Positions 25,275 through 35,394 of a stretch of DNA of 64,000 nt are shown here, piece by piece; positions within the stretch are counted from its first letter, which is position 1, and each line of letters begins with the position of its first letter. Origin of the DNA: Clostridia bacterium (GTDB lineage: Bacteria; Bacillota; Clostridia; Oscillospirales; Acutalibacteraceae); contig JAQXZA010000012.1 in assembly GCA_029226955.1 (NCBI GenBank), positions 1-64,000 on the forward strand. Reading direction: 5' to 3'. The translations under genes and the position numbers were made by a program. The notes beneath the pieces were generated by a model. That model made no database searches, was not told where the DNA came from, and worked only from the letters and a program-made list of their open reading frames with translations.

Positions 25275-26603
25275 ATGGAAAATGTAAATAAATTCCAAAT
25301 ATTTATAGCTGACAGTGAAGAGAATAAAAGACTTATACAGAAAGAAAATAAATGTGATATAGCTGATTATCTGGTTGCCGTTGCCTGCGGTGCTGTCGGT
25401 GGTCTTGTTGATATATTTTTGGTTGGGACTCCGACAGACAGCGTTTTAGGCAAGTGGACCGATGCACAAGTGGATAAAGCTGTTATGAATTTTGCAGGTA
25501 TGCTGGGATGGAATCCAAAAGAAAAAAATATCCATAATGTAAATAGTGCCATTGGATATTTAGAGAAAGGACGGACAAACGGATTTCGTGGATTTAAAGT
25601 AAACTATGATCAAAGAAAACCAACAGATGTAAACAATCTTTTTAATATAGCACCAAAAACACACCACATGATGTCGCTGGCACATTCGCCTGATATAGTA
25701 GGTCTTTTCTTTTCGATATTAAACCAGTTTACATCAACATCATCTTTTGTTGCAAATGGAAAATTGATTACAGTTGCAACAGATACGTTTGAACTTCGTG
25801 GTGGAAATTTCCTGATGAAAATAATGTGTGGAATCGCCAACTGGTTTGGACATTTAATGTCTGATGTAGCAGGAAGTTCAGGTTCGCATAAACGAGGAAC
25901 AGGGATAGTAATGCCATTTTATGAATTTTTTGGTTTTTGTAAATCCGGTAATTTTTCAACCCAAAACGGAACCAAAGCTTTATCTGAAATAGCCATGCAG
26001 GCATTTACACAGGGATATGATTTCAGGTTTGGTTTAACTCAAATGATTCCTGTTGTGATTACTGAGCTTAGTATAAGATTGATATGGTCTTTGAGGCAAC
26101 ATTTTCAATATAACAAACCAATCAAGGATTGTATTCCTACCGAAAAACATAACGATCTGAGGATGATGTTGCTTTTAGGCAACGGTATACTTTGTGTTAT
26201 GGATGGTGTTGATGCGGCTATTCGTTCAAATGGAGATACTTTGAATTTATTTATGCATTTGAATTTGATAGCATGGTTTCGATTGATAATGCTTGTATTC
26301 AAAGAAATATTCATAAGATTAGGCATAAAAGATAAACTTCAAATGGAAATAGACGCATTCAAAAGAATTAATGTTGTCTTGCAGGATTATTTAAAAGAAC
26401 TTGAAAAGATTGATATTGAGTTATTTAAAAAAGAAACAAATCAATATAATAATTTTATGGTGTCTTTAAATTCGGCAAGAAACGAAAAGGATTTGAATTT
26501 ACTTTTACTGAATATATATGACGAATTAGGAATAAAAAAGCCATGGCAAGGTGATTTTGATCAGCACATGTCAGATAAAAACGGAACGCTGGTGTTTGAG
26601 TGA
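25275..26603 (+). CDS. Polytopic membrane protein of unknown function with conserved-looking His/Asp motifs
   Basis: Predicted TM segments; THHMMSLAHSPDIVGLFFSI and WFGHLMSDVAGSSGSHKRGTGIVMPF resemble the H..S / GH..SD..G..PF layout of DUF457/YdjM-like membrane hydrolases (inference). Confidence 0.5.
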   Translation: MENVNKFQIFIADSEENKRLIQKENKCDIADYLVAVACGAVGGLVDIFLVGTPTDSVLGKWTDAQVDKAVMNFAGMLGWNPKEKNIHNVNSAIGYLEKGRTNGFRGFKVNYDQRKPTDVNNLFNIAPKTHHMMSLAHSPDIVGLFFSILNQFTSTSSFVANGKLITVATDTFELRGGNFLMKIMCGIANWFGHLMSDVAGSSGSHKRGTGIVMPFYEFFGFCKSGNFSTQNGTKALSEIAMQAFTQGYDFRFGLTQMIPVVITELSIRLIWSLRQHFQYNKPIKDCIPTEKHNDLRMMLLLGNGILCVMDGVDAAIRSNGDTLNLFMHLNLIAWFRLIMLVFKEIFIRLGIKDKLQMEIDAFKRINVVLQDYLKELEKIDIELFKKETNQYNNFMVSLNSARNEKDLNLLLLNIYDELGIKKPWQGDFDQHMSDKNGTLVFE

Positions 26604-26860
26604 TGTTTAAGTGTGACCGCTGTGGGTGCTGTTGCAGAAATGTTGATAAATCAGAATTATATTCGGACCTGGACAGAGGAGACGGAACATGTAAATATCT
26701 TGTGGATAATTTATGCTCAATATATGATTCACGCCCTTTGTTTTGCAGAATAGATCTGTGTTATGAATTGTTTTTTTCTGACAGTATGTCATACAAAGAA
26801 TATTGTAGATTGAATACTGAAGTATGTCAAAAATTAAAAAAAGAAAATGAGGGGAAGTAA
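26603..26860 (+). CDS. YkgJ-type cysteine-cluster protein
   Basis: MFKCDRCGCCCRNV ... CKYLVDNLCSIYDSRPLFCR; ATG overlaps upstream TGA. Confidence 0.85.
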   Translation: MFKCDRCGCCCRNVDKSELYSDLDRGDGTCKYLVDNLCSIYDSRPLFCRIDLCYELFFSDSMSYKEYCRLNTEVCQKLKKENEGK

Positions 26861-26862
26861 TT

Positions 26863-27900
26863 ATGCCATTACCTTTAATTATAGGAATAGCTGCAGCAGT
26901 TGCAGGTATCGCAGGAATCGGTTCGGGGATTCACGGCGGTGTTAAAATGAAAGAAGCAAATGACAAAATGAAGAGTGCCGAAGAAAAACAAAAAAGAAAT
27001 ACCGAAAAGTTTGAGAAACAACAAGAGATAACTTATAAATCTATGGATTTGTTAGGCAAACTTGAATTGAAAATTTTGAAAAGCTTTAGCGAGTTTTCAA
27101 ATACCATAGAGAAGATTCAAAACAGACCTCAATTCAAAAACTTTTCAAAAGAAGGCGAAGAACTGCCTACATATGACAAAACCGAACTGGAAGATGTATC
27201 TATAGGAGCAGGAATTTTACTTGGGGGATTAAGTGGAGCTGCACTTGGAGTTGCAGGTGGATTTGCTGCGGCTGGTGCAACAACAGCAGCTGTTGCAGCT
27301 CTCGGAACAGCATCAACCGGTACAGCTATTGCGTCACTGAGTGGAGCTGCGGCGACTAATGCAACATTAGCAGCACTGGGTGGCGGAGCAATTGCAGCTG
27401 GTGGAGGCGGCATAGCTTTGGGCACGACAGTTCTTGGAGCAGCAACTCTTGGAGTTGGAGTCCTTATTGGCGGAGTAATTTTTGGTATAACAGGTAATAT
27501 ACTTTCAGGTAAAGCAGATGAAGCTTATAGTCAAATGGAAGAAAACGAAAAGCAGATAAATAAAATTTGCAACTATTTGGCTGATTTGGATTTGGTTGCA
27601 AAAAAATATTATGATACCCTTAAAACAGTCAATTCAAAATATGAGGAAACTTTTGGTTATATTTGGTATATAGTTAATAAGCTTAACAAAACCGATTGGA
27701 ATGATTTTTCTGAAGTTGAAAAGACAGCAACTCAAAATACGGTTTTATTGGTAGGCTTACTTTATAAAATGTGTAAGGTTAAACTTGTTAATAAATCTGA
27801 AAATGATAATGAAATAAATACAATAAATCAAACAGAAATTGACGATACAATCGAAAAGGCAAACACAATTATTAAAAACTTACAATGGATTGATAAGTAA
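26863..27900 (+). CDS. Glycine-zipper membrane protein with coiled-coil flanks
   Basis: Long Gly/Ala-rich segment (GAGILLGGLSGAALGVAGGFAAAG...GVLIGGVIFGITGNIL) between charged helices. Confidence 0.7.
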   Translation: MPLPLIIGIAAAVAGIAGIGSGIHGGVKMKEANDKMKSAEEKQKRNTEKFEKQQEITYKSMDLLGKLELKILKSFSEFSNTIEKIQNRPQFKNFSKEGEELPTYDKTELEDVSIGAGILLGGLSGAALGVAGGFAAAGATTAAVAALGTASTGTAIASLSGAAATNATLAALGGGAIAAGGGGIALGTTVLGAATLGVGVLIGGVIFGITGNILSGKADEAYSQMEENEKQINKICNYLADLDLVAKKYYDTLKTVNSKYEETFGYIWYIVNKLNKTDWNDFSEVEKTATQNTVLLVGLLYKMCKVKLVNKSENDNEINTINQTEIDDTIEKANTIIKNLQWIDK

Positions 27901-27980
27901 GTATTCATAGATTTATTAAGATACTAAAGCAGCGAAAAATCAGAAAAATATTATTCGGGAGATTGTTAAAATGGATATGC

Positions 27981-28010
27981 AAAAGTAAATTTACACACTT
28001 TACTTAACCA
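27981..28010. repeat. IS256-family-like terminal sequence, solo
   Basis: gtaaatttACACACTTTACTTaacca; shares 13 bp with the end of the IS256 remnant near 32182. Confidence 0.45.
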
Positions 28011-28129
28011 GCCTTTACGAAAAAGTGAGCTATATCTTTCAGCTGGTTTTCTTTGATAATGAAGTTGTTTATTACTGTAAAAAGGAGTATAATAATAAAT
28101 AAGAAAACCTTTTCAGTGGAGGTGCAAAA

Positions 28130-29707
28130 ATGGGTATCTACCTCAATCCGAATAATGACCGTTTCTATGAAGCGGTAAATTCACCAATATATATTGATAA
28201 GACAGGACTTATATCTGTGGTCAATCAGAAAATAAAAACAACAGAAAAATTTATCTGTGTCAGTCGCCCAAGGCGTTTTGGAAAGTCTATGAATCTTGGT
28301 ATGCTTGCGGCTTATTACAGCGTTGGCTGTGACAGCGATGAACTTTTTCAAGGACTTTATATATCCAAAGAAGAAAGCTATCGTAAGCATCTTAATAAGT
28401 ATAATGTCATTTACATCAATATGCAACAGTTTCTTAGTAACAGTCATAATATCAATGAAATGCTGTCATTTCTGAAACAAAGTCTGATGTATGATCTGGA
28501 AGATGATTTTTCTGACATTAAGCTGCGTGAAGAGATGGGGCTTACATACAATCTTAACAGAGTCTATCAGAAAAAAAGAGTACCTTTTGTTGTACTGATT
28601 GATGAATGGGATTGTGTCATGCGTGAGCATCGCAATAACAAGGATGCTCAGAAAATCTATCTTGACTTTTTGCGTGATTTCCTCAAGGATCAGGACTATG
28701 TTGCCTTTGCATATATGACAGGCATTTTGCCTGTCAAGAAATACGGTACTCATTCAGCTCTCAATATGTTCGATGAATATTCTATGCTCGGCTCAGAAAA
28801 AATGCAGAAGTATATAGGCTTTACTGACGCAGAAGTAAGGATGCTGTGTGAAACATACAATGCAGATTATTTTGAAATGAAAGCGTGGTATGACGGTTAT
28901 CAGCTCGATGGAGAGGAATTGTATTGTCCTCGTTCTGTTGTGAAAGCTGTTGATACAAAGAAATTTATGGGTTACTGGACAGAAACAGAAACCTATGAAG
29001 CTCTTTCAGTCTATATCTCCATGAATTTTGACGGCTTGAAAGATGCAATTGAGAAACTTCTTGCAGGTCAGGAGCAGCCTGTAGATACAAGAACTTTTTC
29101 AAACGATATGATTACTTTTGCCAATAAGGATGATATTCTGACCTTGCTTATTCATCTCGGATATCTTGGTTATAATTCCGACAAAAAAACAGCGTATATT
29201 CCGAATAAAGAGATATATGATGAATTTTTAGTCAGTATGAAGGTAACAGGACTCTGGAAAGAAACAATCGAAGCGGTTTCAAAATCAAAACAGCTTCTTT
29301 CCAATACGCTCAACGGCAACGCCGAAGTTGTAGCCGAATCCATTGAAGCAGTCCACGACAGCAACTCGTCTGTGATAAATTACAATAATGAACAGTCTTT
29401 AAGATTCATTATTCTGATCGCATATTACTATGCGAAAGAGCAGTATGACATAGTTCAGGAAATGCCTGCTGGAAAGGGTTTTGCGGATATTATGTTAATT
29501 CCCAAGCCCAGAACAGGTATTGAATCCTATCCGCCAATGGTGATTGAGCTTAAATGGGATAAGTCAGCCGAAACTGCAATCACACAGATTAAGGACAAGA
29601 ATTATCCCGAAAGGCTGAAAAGCTTCGGAAAGGTTTTGCTTGTGGGTATAAGCTACGATAAGGACACCAAAAAGCATAACTGTATAATTGAAAAGCATAA
29701 TTTGTAA
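28130..29707 (+). CDS. AAA-ATPase-like protein with C-terminal PD-(D/E)XK nuclease domain (DUF1703-type)
   Basis: YIDKTGLI, SRPRRFGKSMNLGMLAAY, VVLIDEWD; C-terminal GKGFADIML...MVIELKWD...QIKDKNY. Confidence 0.88.
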   Translation: MGIYLNPNNDRFYEAVNSPIYIDKTGLISVVNQKIKTTEKFICVSRPRRFGKSMNLGMLAAYYSVGCDSDELFQGLYISKEESYRKHLNKYNVIYINMQQFLSNSHNINEMLSFLKQSLMYDLEDDFSDIKLREEMGLTYNLNRVYQKKRVPFVVLIDEWDCVMREHRNNKDAQKIYLDFLRDFLKDQDYVAFAYMTGILPVKKYGTHSALNMFDEYSMLGSEKMQKYIGFTDAEVRMLCETYNADYFEMKAWYDGYQLDGEELYCPRSVVKAVDTKKFMGYWTETETYEALSVYISMNFDGLKDAIEKLLAGQEQPVDTRTFSNDMITFANKDDILTLLIHLGYLGYNSDKKTAYIPNKEIYDEFLVSMKVTGLWKETIEAVSKSKQLLSNTLNGNAEVVAESIEAVHDSNSSVINYNNEQSLRFIILIAYYYAKEQYDIVQEMPAGKGFADIMLIPKPRTGIESYPPMVIELKWDKSAETAITQIKDKNYPERLKSFGKVLLVGISYDKDTKKHNCIIEKHNL

Positions 29708-29965
29708 TTCAAAAAGAATTTTGATATAGTACCAAACAAGTGCCTATATGACAGCAACGGTTTCATAATATCAAAGCCGCAGTAATGTGCAATTAAAAGA
29801 TTATTTTGGAGATAATCCAAAAGGTCTGTAATACAGGAAAAATATTCACACTTCATAATAATAGCAGCATGAAGTGAGGTGCTTATTTAATCTGTGTTTC
29901 CTAAGTTTTATTTCTGTCTTAATCTTCTGATACCGTTTTTTATATAAAACTCTCTAATCTTTTTC

Positions 29966-29997
29966 GTTGTAGACGACTGAATACAATCGTCTACAAC
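29966..29997 (+). terminator. Terminator-like hairpin
   Basis: GTTGTAGACGA ... TCGTCTACAAC followed by ttttatta. Confidence 0.6.
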
Positions 29998-30220
29998 TTT
30001 TATTATTCATATTTTTGCATGAATTTATATTTCAGACAAGATGGAGGTTAGCTTGACAGTTACTTTTTATCAAACATTCTGCAGTTTGATATGTATTGTA
30101 TTGAAATATAAAATTTAGTCAATCATAAATTAGTAAAACTTAAATCATCTGTTGACAACACCACAAAAGTAAATTATAATTAAGTAAATCGTATTTTACT
30201 AATTATAAGGAGAGATATAA

Positions 30221-31609
30221 ATGTTTATAGGCAGAGAACAAGAACTTCAATCATTAAACAAGCATTACAATTCTGATAAATTTGAGTTTGCGGTTATTTA
30301 TGGGCGTCGTCGGGTTGGGAAAACCGCTTTGATAAATGAATTTACAAAAGATAAAGAGACTATTTTCTTTACGGGCGTTGAAACTAATGCTAAACAAAAT
30401 CTTGATAACCTTTCAAGATGCATTATGGAATATAATACAGGTATAGCTGTTGACTCATCTTTTTCAACATTTCAATCTGCATTGGAATATGTTTTTGAAT
30501 TAGCAAAAACAAAAAGAATTGTACTTGTAATTGATGAATATCCCTATGTTGCCCGTTCGTCAAAGAGCCTTGCCTCCACACTTCAGCTTTTAATTGACAA
30601 AAATAAAGATACATCAAAGCTGTTTTTAATTCTTTGTGGTTCGTCTATGTCTTATATGGAAGACCATGTCTTAGCATATAAAGCCCCACTGTATGGAAGA
30701 AGAACGGCACAATTCAAAATCAAGCCGTTTGACTTTTTTGAATCTTGCCGTTATTTAGTGAAACTGTCTGATATTGATAAGGCATTGGCATACGGAATTG
30801 TTGGCGGAACTCCTCAGTATCTTATACAGATTGATGATACTCTTTCCATTGAGGATAATATCAAAAATACCTATCTCAATTCTTCCTCAGTTCTCTTCGA
30901 GGAACCGAACAACCTTTTGAAACAGGAAGTGCGTGAACCAGCCATTTATAATGCAGTTATTACAGCAATAGCTAACGGTTGCTCCAAAATGAGTGAGATT
31001 TCAAATAAGATTGGCGAGGAAACAAGCGTATGTGCTACTTATATTAAAAACCTGATTACGCTTGGCATTGTAAAAAAAGAATCCCCATACGGCGAAAAAT
31101 CAAGCCGCAAAACCATTTACTCCATTGAGGATAATATGTTTCGTTTTTGGTATCGCTTTATTCCTGAAAACACTTCGCTTATCTCTCGTGGGGCAACTGA
31201 GATTGCATATAAGCGTATATCCCCAAAAATTTCATCATATATGGGTGGAGTGTTTGAGGAGATTTGCAAACAATATCTTTGGAAACTGTTGCTTGAAGGA
31301 AATTGTGCTGTAAACTTCAGCGACATAGGGCGTTGGTGGGGTACAAATCCCAAAACCAGAAGTCAGGAGGAAATTGATATTATGGGGGCAGACCATGACT
31401 TCGCTCTGTTTGCCGAGTGTAAATGGACAAATGAAAAAGTCGATAACGGTGTGCTTGAAACCCTTGTAGAACGCAGCAATTTATTCAATTACAAGAAAAA
31501 ACATTTCTATCTTTTTGCCAAAACCGGTTTTACGCAGGGATGTATAAATAAAGCAGCAGAAATAGGTAATGTAACGCTTGTTACCTATGGTGATATGCTG
31601 AAACAGTAA
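30221..31609 (+). CDS. ATPase with DUF234-type C-terminal nuclease-like domain
   Basis: MFIGREQELQSLNKHY, IYGRRRVGKTALINEF, LVIDEYPYVA; C-terminal EEIDIMGAD...ALFAECKW. Confidence 0.88.
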   Translation: MFIGREQELQSLNKHYNSDKFEFAVIYGRRRVGKTALINEFTKDKETIFFTGVETNAKQNLDNLSRCIMEYNTGIAVDSSFSTFQSALEYVFELAKTKRIVLVIDEYPYVARSSKSLASTLQLLIDKNKDTSKLFLILCGSSMSYMEDHVLAYKAPLYGRRTAQFKIKPFDFFESCRYLVKLSDIDKALAYGIVGGTPQYLIQIDDTLSIEDNIKNTYLNSSSVLFEEPNNLLKQEVREPAIYNAVITAIANGCSKMSEISNKIGEETSVCATYIKNLITLGIVKKESPYGEKSSRKTIYSIEDNMFRFWYRFIPENTSLISRGATEIAYKRISPKISSYMGGVFEEICKQYLWKLLLEGNCAVNFSDIGRWWGTNPKTRSQEEIDIMGADHDFALFAECKWTNEKVDNGVLETLVERSNLFNYKKKHFYLFAKTGFTQGCINKAAEIGNVTLVTYGDMLKQ

Positions 31610-31679
31610 TACACTTATTATTAACTGAAAACTTATGATTTATTGATTTTTCCCTCTTATACGCTTTACTTTAACAACT

Positions 31680-32205
31680 CAATCAATCTTCAAGGATGTT
31701 GTAGTTCAGCGTTGTATCGTTCATATTATATACCAAGTAAGGATTATAAAGCCTTTACAGCACATTTAAAGAAGGTTATATGCTGCCTCAAACTTAAAGT
31801 CTGCCGAAGCTGAATTTGAGCGATTTAAACAGGCTTGGAGCAACTATCCGGGTGCAGTGAATGTATGGGTAAGAAACTGGCAGAGCGTTGCACAACTGTT
31901 TAACTATGGCAGTGCGAAAGGTTATGTATACCACTAATGTCATTGAAAGTGTCAATTCAAGTTTTCGCAAGGTTACGAAAAAAGGAGCTTTCCCAAGCGA
32001 AGACGCTCTTTTAAAGCTCCTGTATCTGCGTATTACAGAACTATACAAAAAATGGAATAACCACCCAGCCACTAACTGGGCTCTCGTCAGAAATCAACAC
32101 TCTATGGACGACTCTTTACAGGCAAGGATTCTTAAATATGAAAACTTGTGATTGATTATTTTTTCCTTTAAAAATAAACTCACACACTTTACTTGACAAA
32201 CCCAT
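31680..32205 (+). mobile_element. IS256-family (transposase_mut) remnant, frameshifted and truncated
   Basis: IFKDVVVQRCIVHI / YIPSKDYKAFTAHLKK / LKSAEAEFERFKQAWSNYPGAVNVWVRNW / VMYTTNVIESVNSSFRKVTKKGAFPSEDALLKLLYL occur in different frames; ends at ACACACTTTACTTGACA. Confidence 0.8.
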
Positions 32206-32244
32206 TCATTGCGTCAATTACGATATTATAATAAAATCTTCTGT

Positions 32245-32958
32245 TTACATAAACTCAACTAAGCAGCAAAGTATTCCATCGCCGTAAATTCCCACCGTTT
32301 CCTTGAACTCTTGAGAATTATATTTCAGAAAAACAGTGTTGTTCTCTGTGACAGGCTTCTTGTAGGATATTCTGATTTTTGAAAAAGAATCTCTGTCAAA
32401 ACTATCCATTGGCAACGCCTGCAACGCAAAGTCAATATAACGGGTATTGTGAACATGACCGTTAAAATCTATGTCACTGCGGCGTAAATTAAGTTCCGTT
32501 TCCGCCGAATACTCAGTAGGTGTGCGAAGTCTTTGAGAGAATTCAAAAATTTCCTTATCTTCCGGCTGATAAGAAGCAAACAGTTCCTCGCTTATGCGTG
32601 TCAGTTTCGATGTCTTTAGGTCAATAAGAGCAAATTTTGCCTCAGCACGGATAACCTCTATATCGTCATTGTCGGATATAATAAAATCACGGAATGCGGT
32701 ACTTGCCGGAGTTTTACCTCTTACCCAGGTTGTAATGTTAAGACACTCGCCATTTTGAGGACGGCGTAAGATTTTTACCTGCCACTCGGTCAGAATCCAC
32801 GCAATACCGTTCTTATTTGCATCGGCTATACTGTCACCGGCACTTCGAGAATGGTCGTTTGCCGCAGTTTCTAAAATTTGCAAAATAGCTTCATATGACA
32901 GATTTCCGTTTCGGTTGTAATCGCTCGGTCGGGGTATATATCTTGCATGATAGTACAT
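32245..32958 (-). CDS. Acyl-ACP thioesterase
   Basis: Double hotdog layout; RRSDIDFNGHVHNTRYIDFALQALP. Confidence 0.8.
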   Translation of the reverse strand: MYYHARYIPRPSDYNRNGNLSYEAILQILETAANDHSRSAGDSIADANKNGIAWILTEWQVKILRRPQNGECLNITTWVRGKTPASTAFRDFIISDNDDIEVIRAEAKFALIDLKTSKLTRISEELFASYQPEDKEIFEFSQRLRTPTEYSAETELNLRRSDIDFNGHVHNTRYIDFALQALPMDSFDRDSFSKIRISYKKPVTENNTVFLKYNSQEFKETVGIYGDGILCCLVEFM

Positions 32959-33009
32959 GAATGCCTCCTTATAGTCGATTTTTTCTTAATGCCCGCTAAT
33001 TTGTATTAG

Positions 33010-33900
33010 TCAGTATTTAAGATTTTTAAGCCATTCTTTAATATCTTCCTCTGCTTGACGAGATAAAGCAAACTGTTCTTCGTTAGCAAATTCGGATTTA
33101 TCTTCTGCTGAAAGTCCTTTCTGAAATTCGGGATAGGGTGAATGTATAAACGGATGCTGCCCGCCGTCGTATTCTTTTACGGTATAAGGAACGCCTGCCT
33201 CTTTTAATACTTTTTGATATTGCGGCGATTGTTGCGAAATTTCGTCAGCACCACCTAAACTGAAAAATGCAGGGGCAAGTGTTGAACTTACTTTTTCGGG
33301 CAGCCCCGTTGTCCACGGGCAGAGAAGAATTTGTGATTCCAACTTAAAACCTTTTGCATCCAGCGCAATAGCCGCTTTTGCAGCTAAAAATCCGCCTGCG
33401 CTATGCCCGATAACCGAAAACTTAGTAACATCTGCATTGTATTTGTCTGCGTTCTGTTCAAAATAAGCAACCGTATCCGTGATTTCTGTAACGGCATAAT
33501 CCATAGGCTTTGTATCCAATTTTGTGTAATTAATTGAAACTACGATAACATTCCAATCGTTTGCCCAATAATCGCATTGCGTATCCATTTCATCTGCGTC
33601 GCCCAAAAAGAAACCGCCGCCGTGAGCATTGAATAAAACGGGCAATTTCGCATCTGTCGATGTTTTGGGAATATAAACATTTGCATGAATGTCGCCTTTG
33701 CCTTTTCGTTCAATGACAAGTCTTTGCCCAATGAGTTCACTGTCGGATTTTTTATATTCATTGCGCAGTGCTTCGTTTTCGGTACGCATATTCGTCATAA
33801 AGGCAACCAAGCCGCCAAAAATAAGTGTAAATACAACAGTCAAAACACTTAAAGCAACAACTGATATTTTCCAAAATTTAGATAATTCTTTAAATTTCAT
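33010..33900 (-). CDS. Alpha/beta hydrolase (HSL/esterase-like) with N-terminal membrane anchor
   Basis: LFNAHGGGFFLGD (HGGG), VIGHSAGGFLAAKAA (GHSAGG), GGQHPF. Confidence 0.88.
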   Translation of the reverse strand: MKFKELSKFWKISVVALSVLTVVFTLIFGGLVAFMTNMRTENEALRNEYKKSDSELIGQRLVIERKGKGDIHANVYIPKTSTDAKLPVLFNAHGGGFFLGDADEMDTQCDYWANDWNVIVVSINYTKLDTKPMDYAVTEITDTVAYFEQNADKYNADVTKFSVIGHSAGGFLAAKAAIALDAKGFKLESQILLCPWTTGLPEKVSSTLAPAFFSLGGADEISQQSPQYQKVLKEAGVPYTVKEYDGGQHPFIHSPYPEFQKGLSAEDKSEFANEEQFALSRQAEEDIKEWLKNLKY

Positions 33901-33901
33901 T

Positions 33902-34102
33902 TTATACCCCCATCAAACTGAGCAACGGATAAATGTTTTCCATAAAATATCCTATTGCCGCTCCAATAGCGGCAAGCGTAGTTATGGTAAGTCCGATAAC
34001 CATACATTTCCAAAACTTTGAAAGCTCTTTGAATTTAAGTTTCTTTTTCCCTTTCGGGCTTTGTTCCGCAGAACATTTTTGATTAAAAACTTGTTCTTCC
34101 AT
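33902..34102 (-). CDS. Small predicted membrane protein
   Basis: 66 aa, one TM; shares FKELSKFWK with the N-terminus of the downstream esterase. Confidence 0.5.
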   Translation of the reverse strand: MEEQVFNQKCSAEQSPKGKKKLKFKELSKFWKCMVIGLTITTLAAIGAAIGYFMENIYPLLSLMGV

Positions 34103-34133
34103 TTTGTTCTCCTTCTACGTAGTTGTAAGATGT

Positions 34134-35379
34134 TCAGAAACTCTTGTCCAATAATTCTAATCCGTAAGTCTTTATATTTCCGCCGACTGCGTCTTGAAGC
34201 CAATTTGCAATACTCGGATTATCGCCTCTCTTATCGAAATAAATTTTAGTGCCTGTTGCCGTATGAACTGTTAAATGACCGTCCTTTTGTGTCTCCTCGT
34301 CCCAAATATAAATTCCGCAATCAGGTATTTGCTCTTGCATATCGGTTAGCATCTTTTTCAATAATTGCTGAAATCTATCGCCTTCGGCTTTTCCGATTGA
34401 CAAAGGCATATCTTTTTGAGATCCTTCATCGAAAAATCTTTGTGCCATTGACAAATTGTAATCGCGTACGGAACAGTCAAATAGAATTTTCATGTTGCCT
34501 CTTTTGCTATGCAATGCAACAAGTGAATCAAGTGTGATATTATCCGAAGTAACAACATCGCTAAACGCCTTGGGCGAATTCCACTCATTCACCATTATAT
34601 CGTGCCAATCTTCGGTAATAAGCAGAGAACTGTCCACATGTACGGTAACATCTTGCGGATTGTTGAACAATTCAATTGCATCGTCCGCCAAAATAGCCGC
34701 TCCGAAACCACCAGCGCTGGAACCTGTAACGAGTAGCTGTTCGGGCGAATCGTTGATATAGTCAAATATCTTCGTCACCAGCTTGCGATAATTATTGTAT
34801 CCTTCGTAATGAATGGTTTTCGTGCTTCCGTCCAACGCAGTATATTCTTTTGTGTTCGTTCCCGCATGGAAATCGCCGTTACAATATGGTACGCCGATAA
34901 ATGTCCAATCTTTAAACATATTGTCTTCTGCGGAGTTTCCGATTCCCCATTCCTTTATAGCGTAAGTCATAACATTCAGTCCCGTGTTCAAACGAGGATT
35001 ATAAAATCCGCCCTCAACATCCATAGACCTTGCCGCCGTATAATCATTTACGCTAAAACTGCCGCCATAGAAATATAGGACGACTTTGTTCTCGCTCCCC
35101 CTTGCGGAAATATCCCTGCCATTTGCTGCCGTCCGAGCTGACAGCATCCTCAATATCTACCGCATACCATTCTCCGACTTTGGGTTCGCCGATCAATTGC
35201 GGCAAATCTTTTCCCATAGTTTTGTTCACAAAAAAGTTTAATATACTGTTAAAGGATAAAGAAATGATAAGGATGACTGCGATTATGATCGAAAAAATAA
35301 TAAACAATTTCTTTTTCTTACTTTTCTTTTCCGGTTTTTTGTCTGTAACGGACTCGTTCAAATCCATTTGTTCACTCAT
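34134..35379 (-). pseudogene. Pectinacetylesterase-family-like hydrolase, frameshifted
   Basis: Two ORFs (35053-35379, 34134-35153) join across a GGGGG tract near 35095: ...SKWQGYFRKG|SENKVVLYFYGGSFSVNDYTAA...LLVTGSSAGGFGAAI. Confidence 0.75.
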
Positions 35380-35394
35380 TTTTTATATCTCCTT

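Noticed and set aside
27129-27425. Ala/Pro-rich minus-strand ORF
   Set aside because: Antisense artefact of the Gly/Ala-rich glycine-zipper coding sequence.
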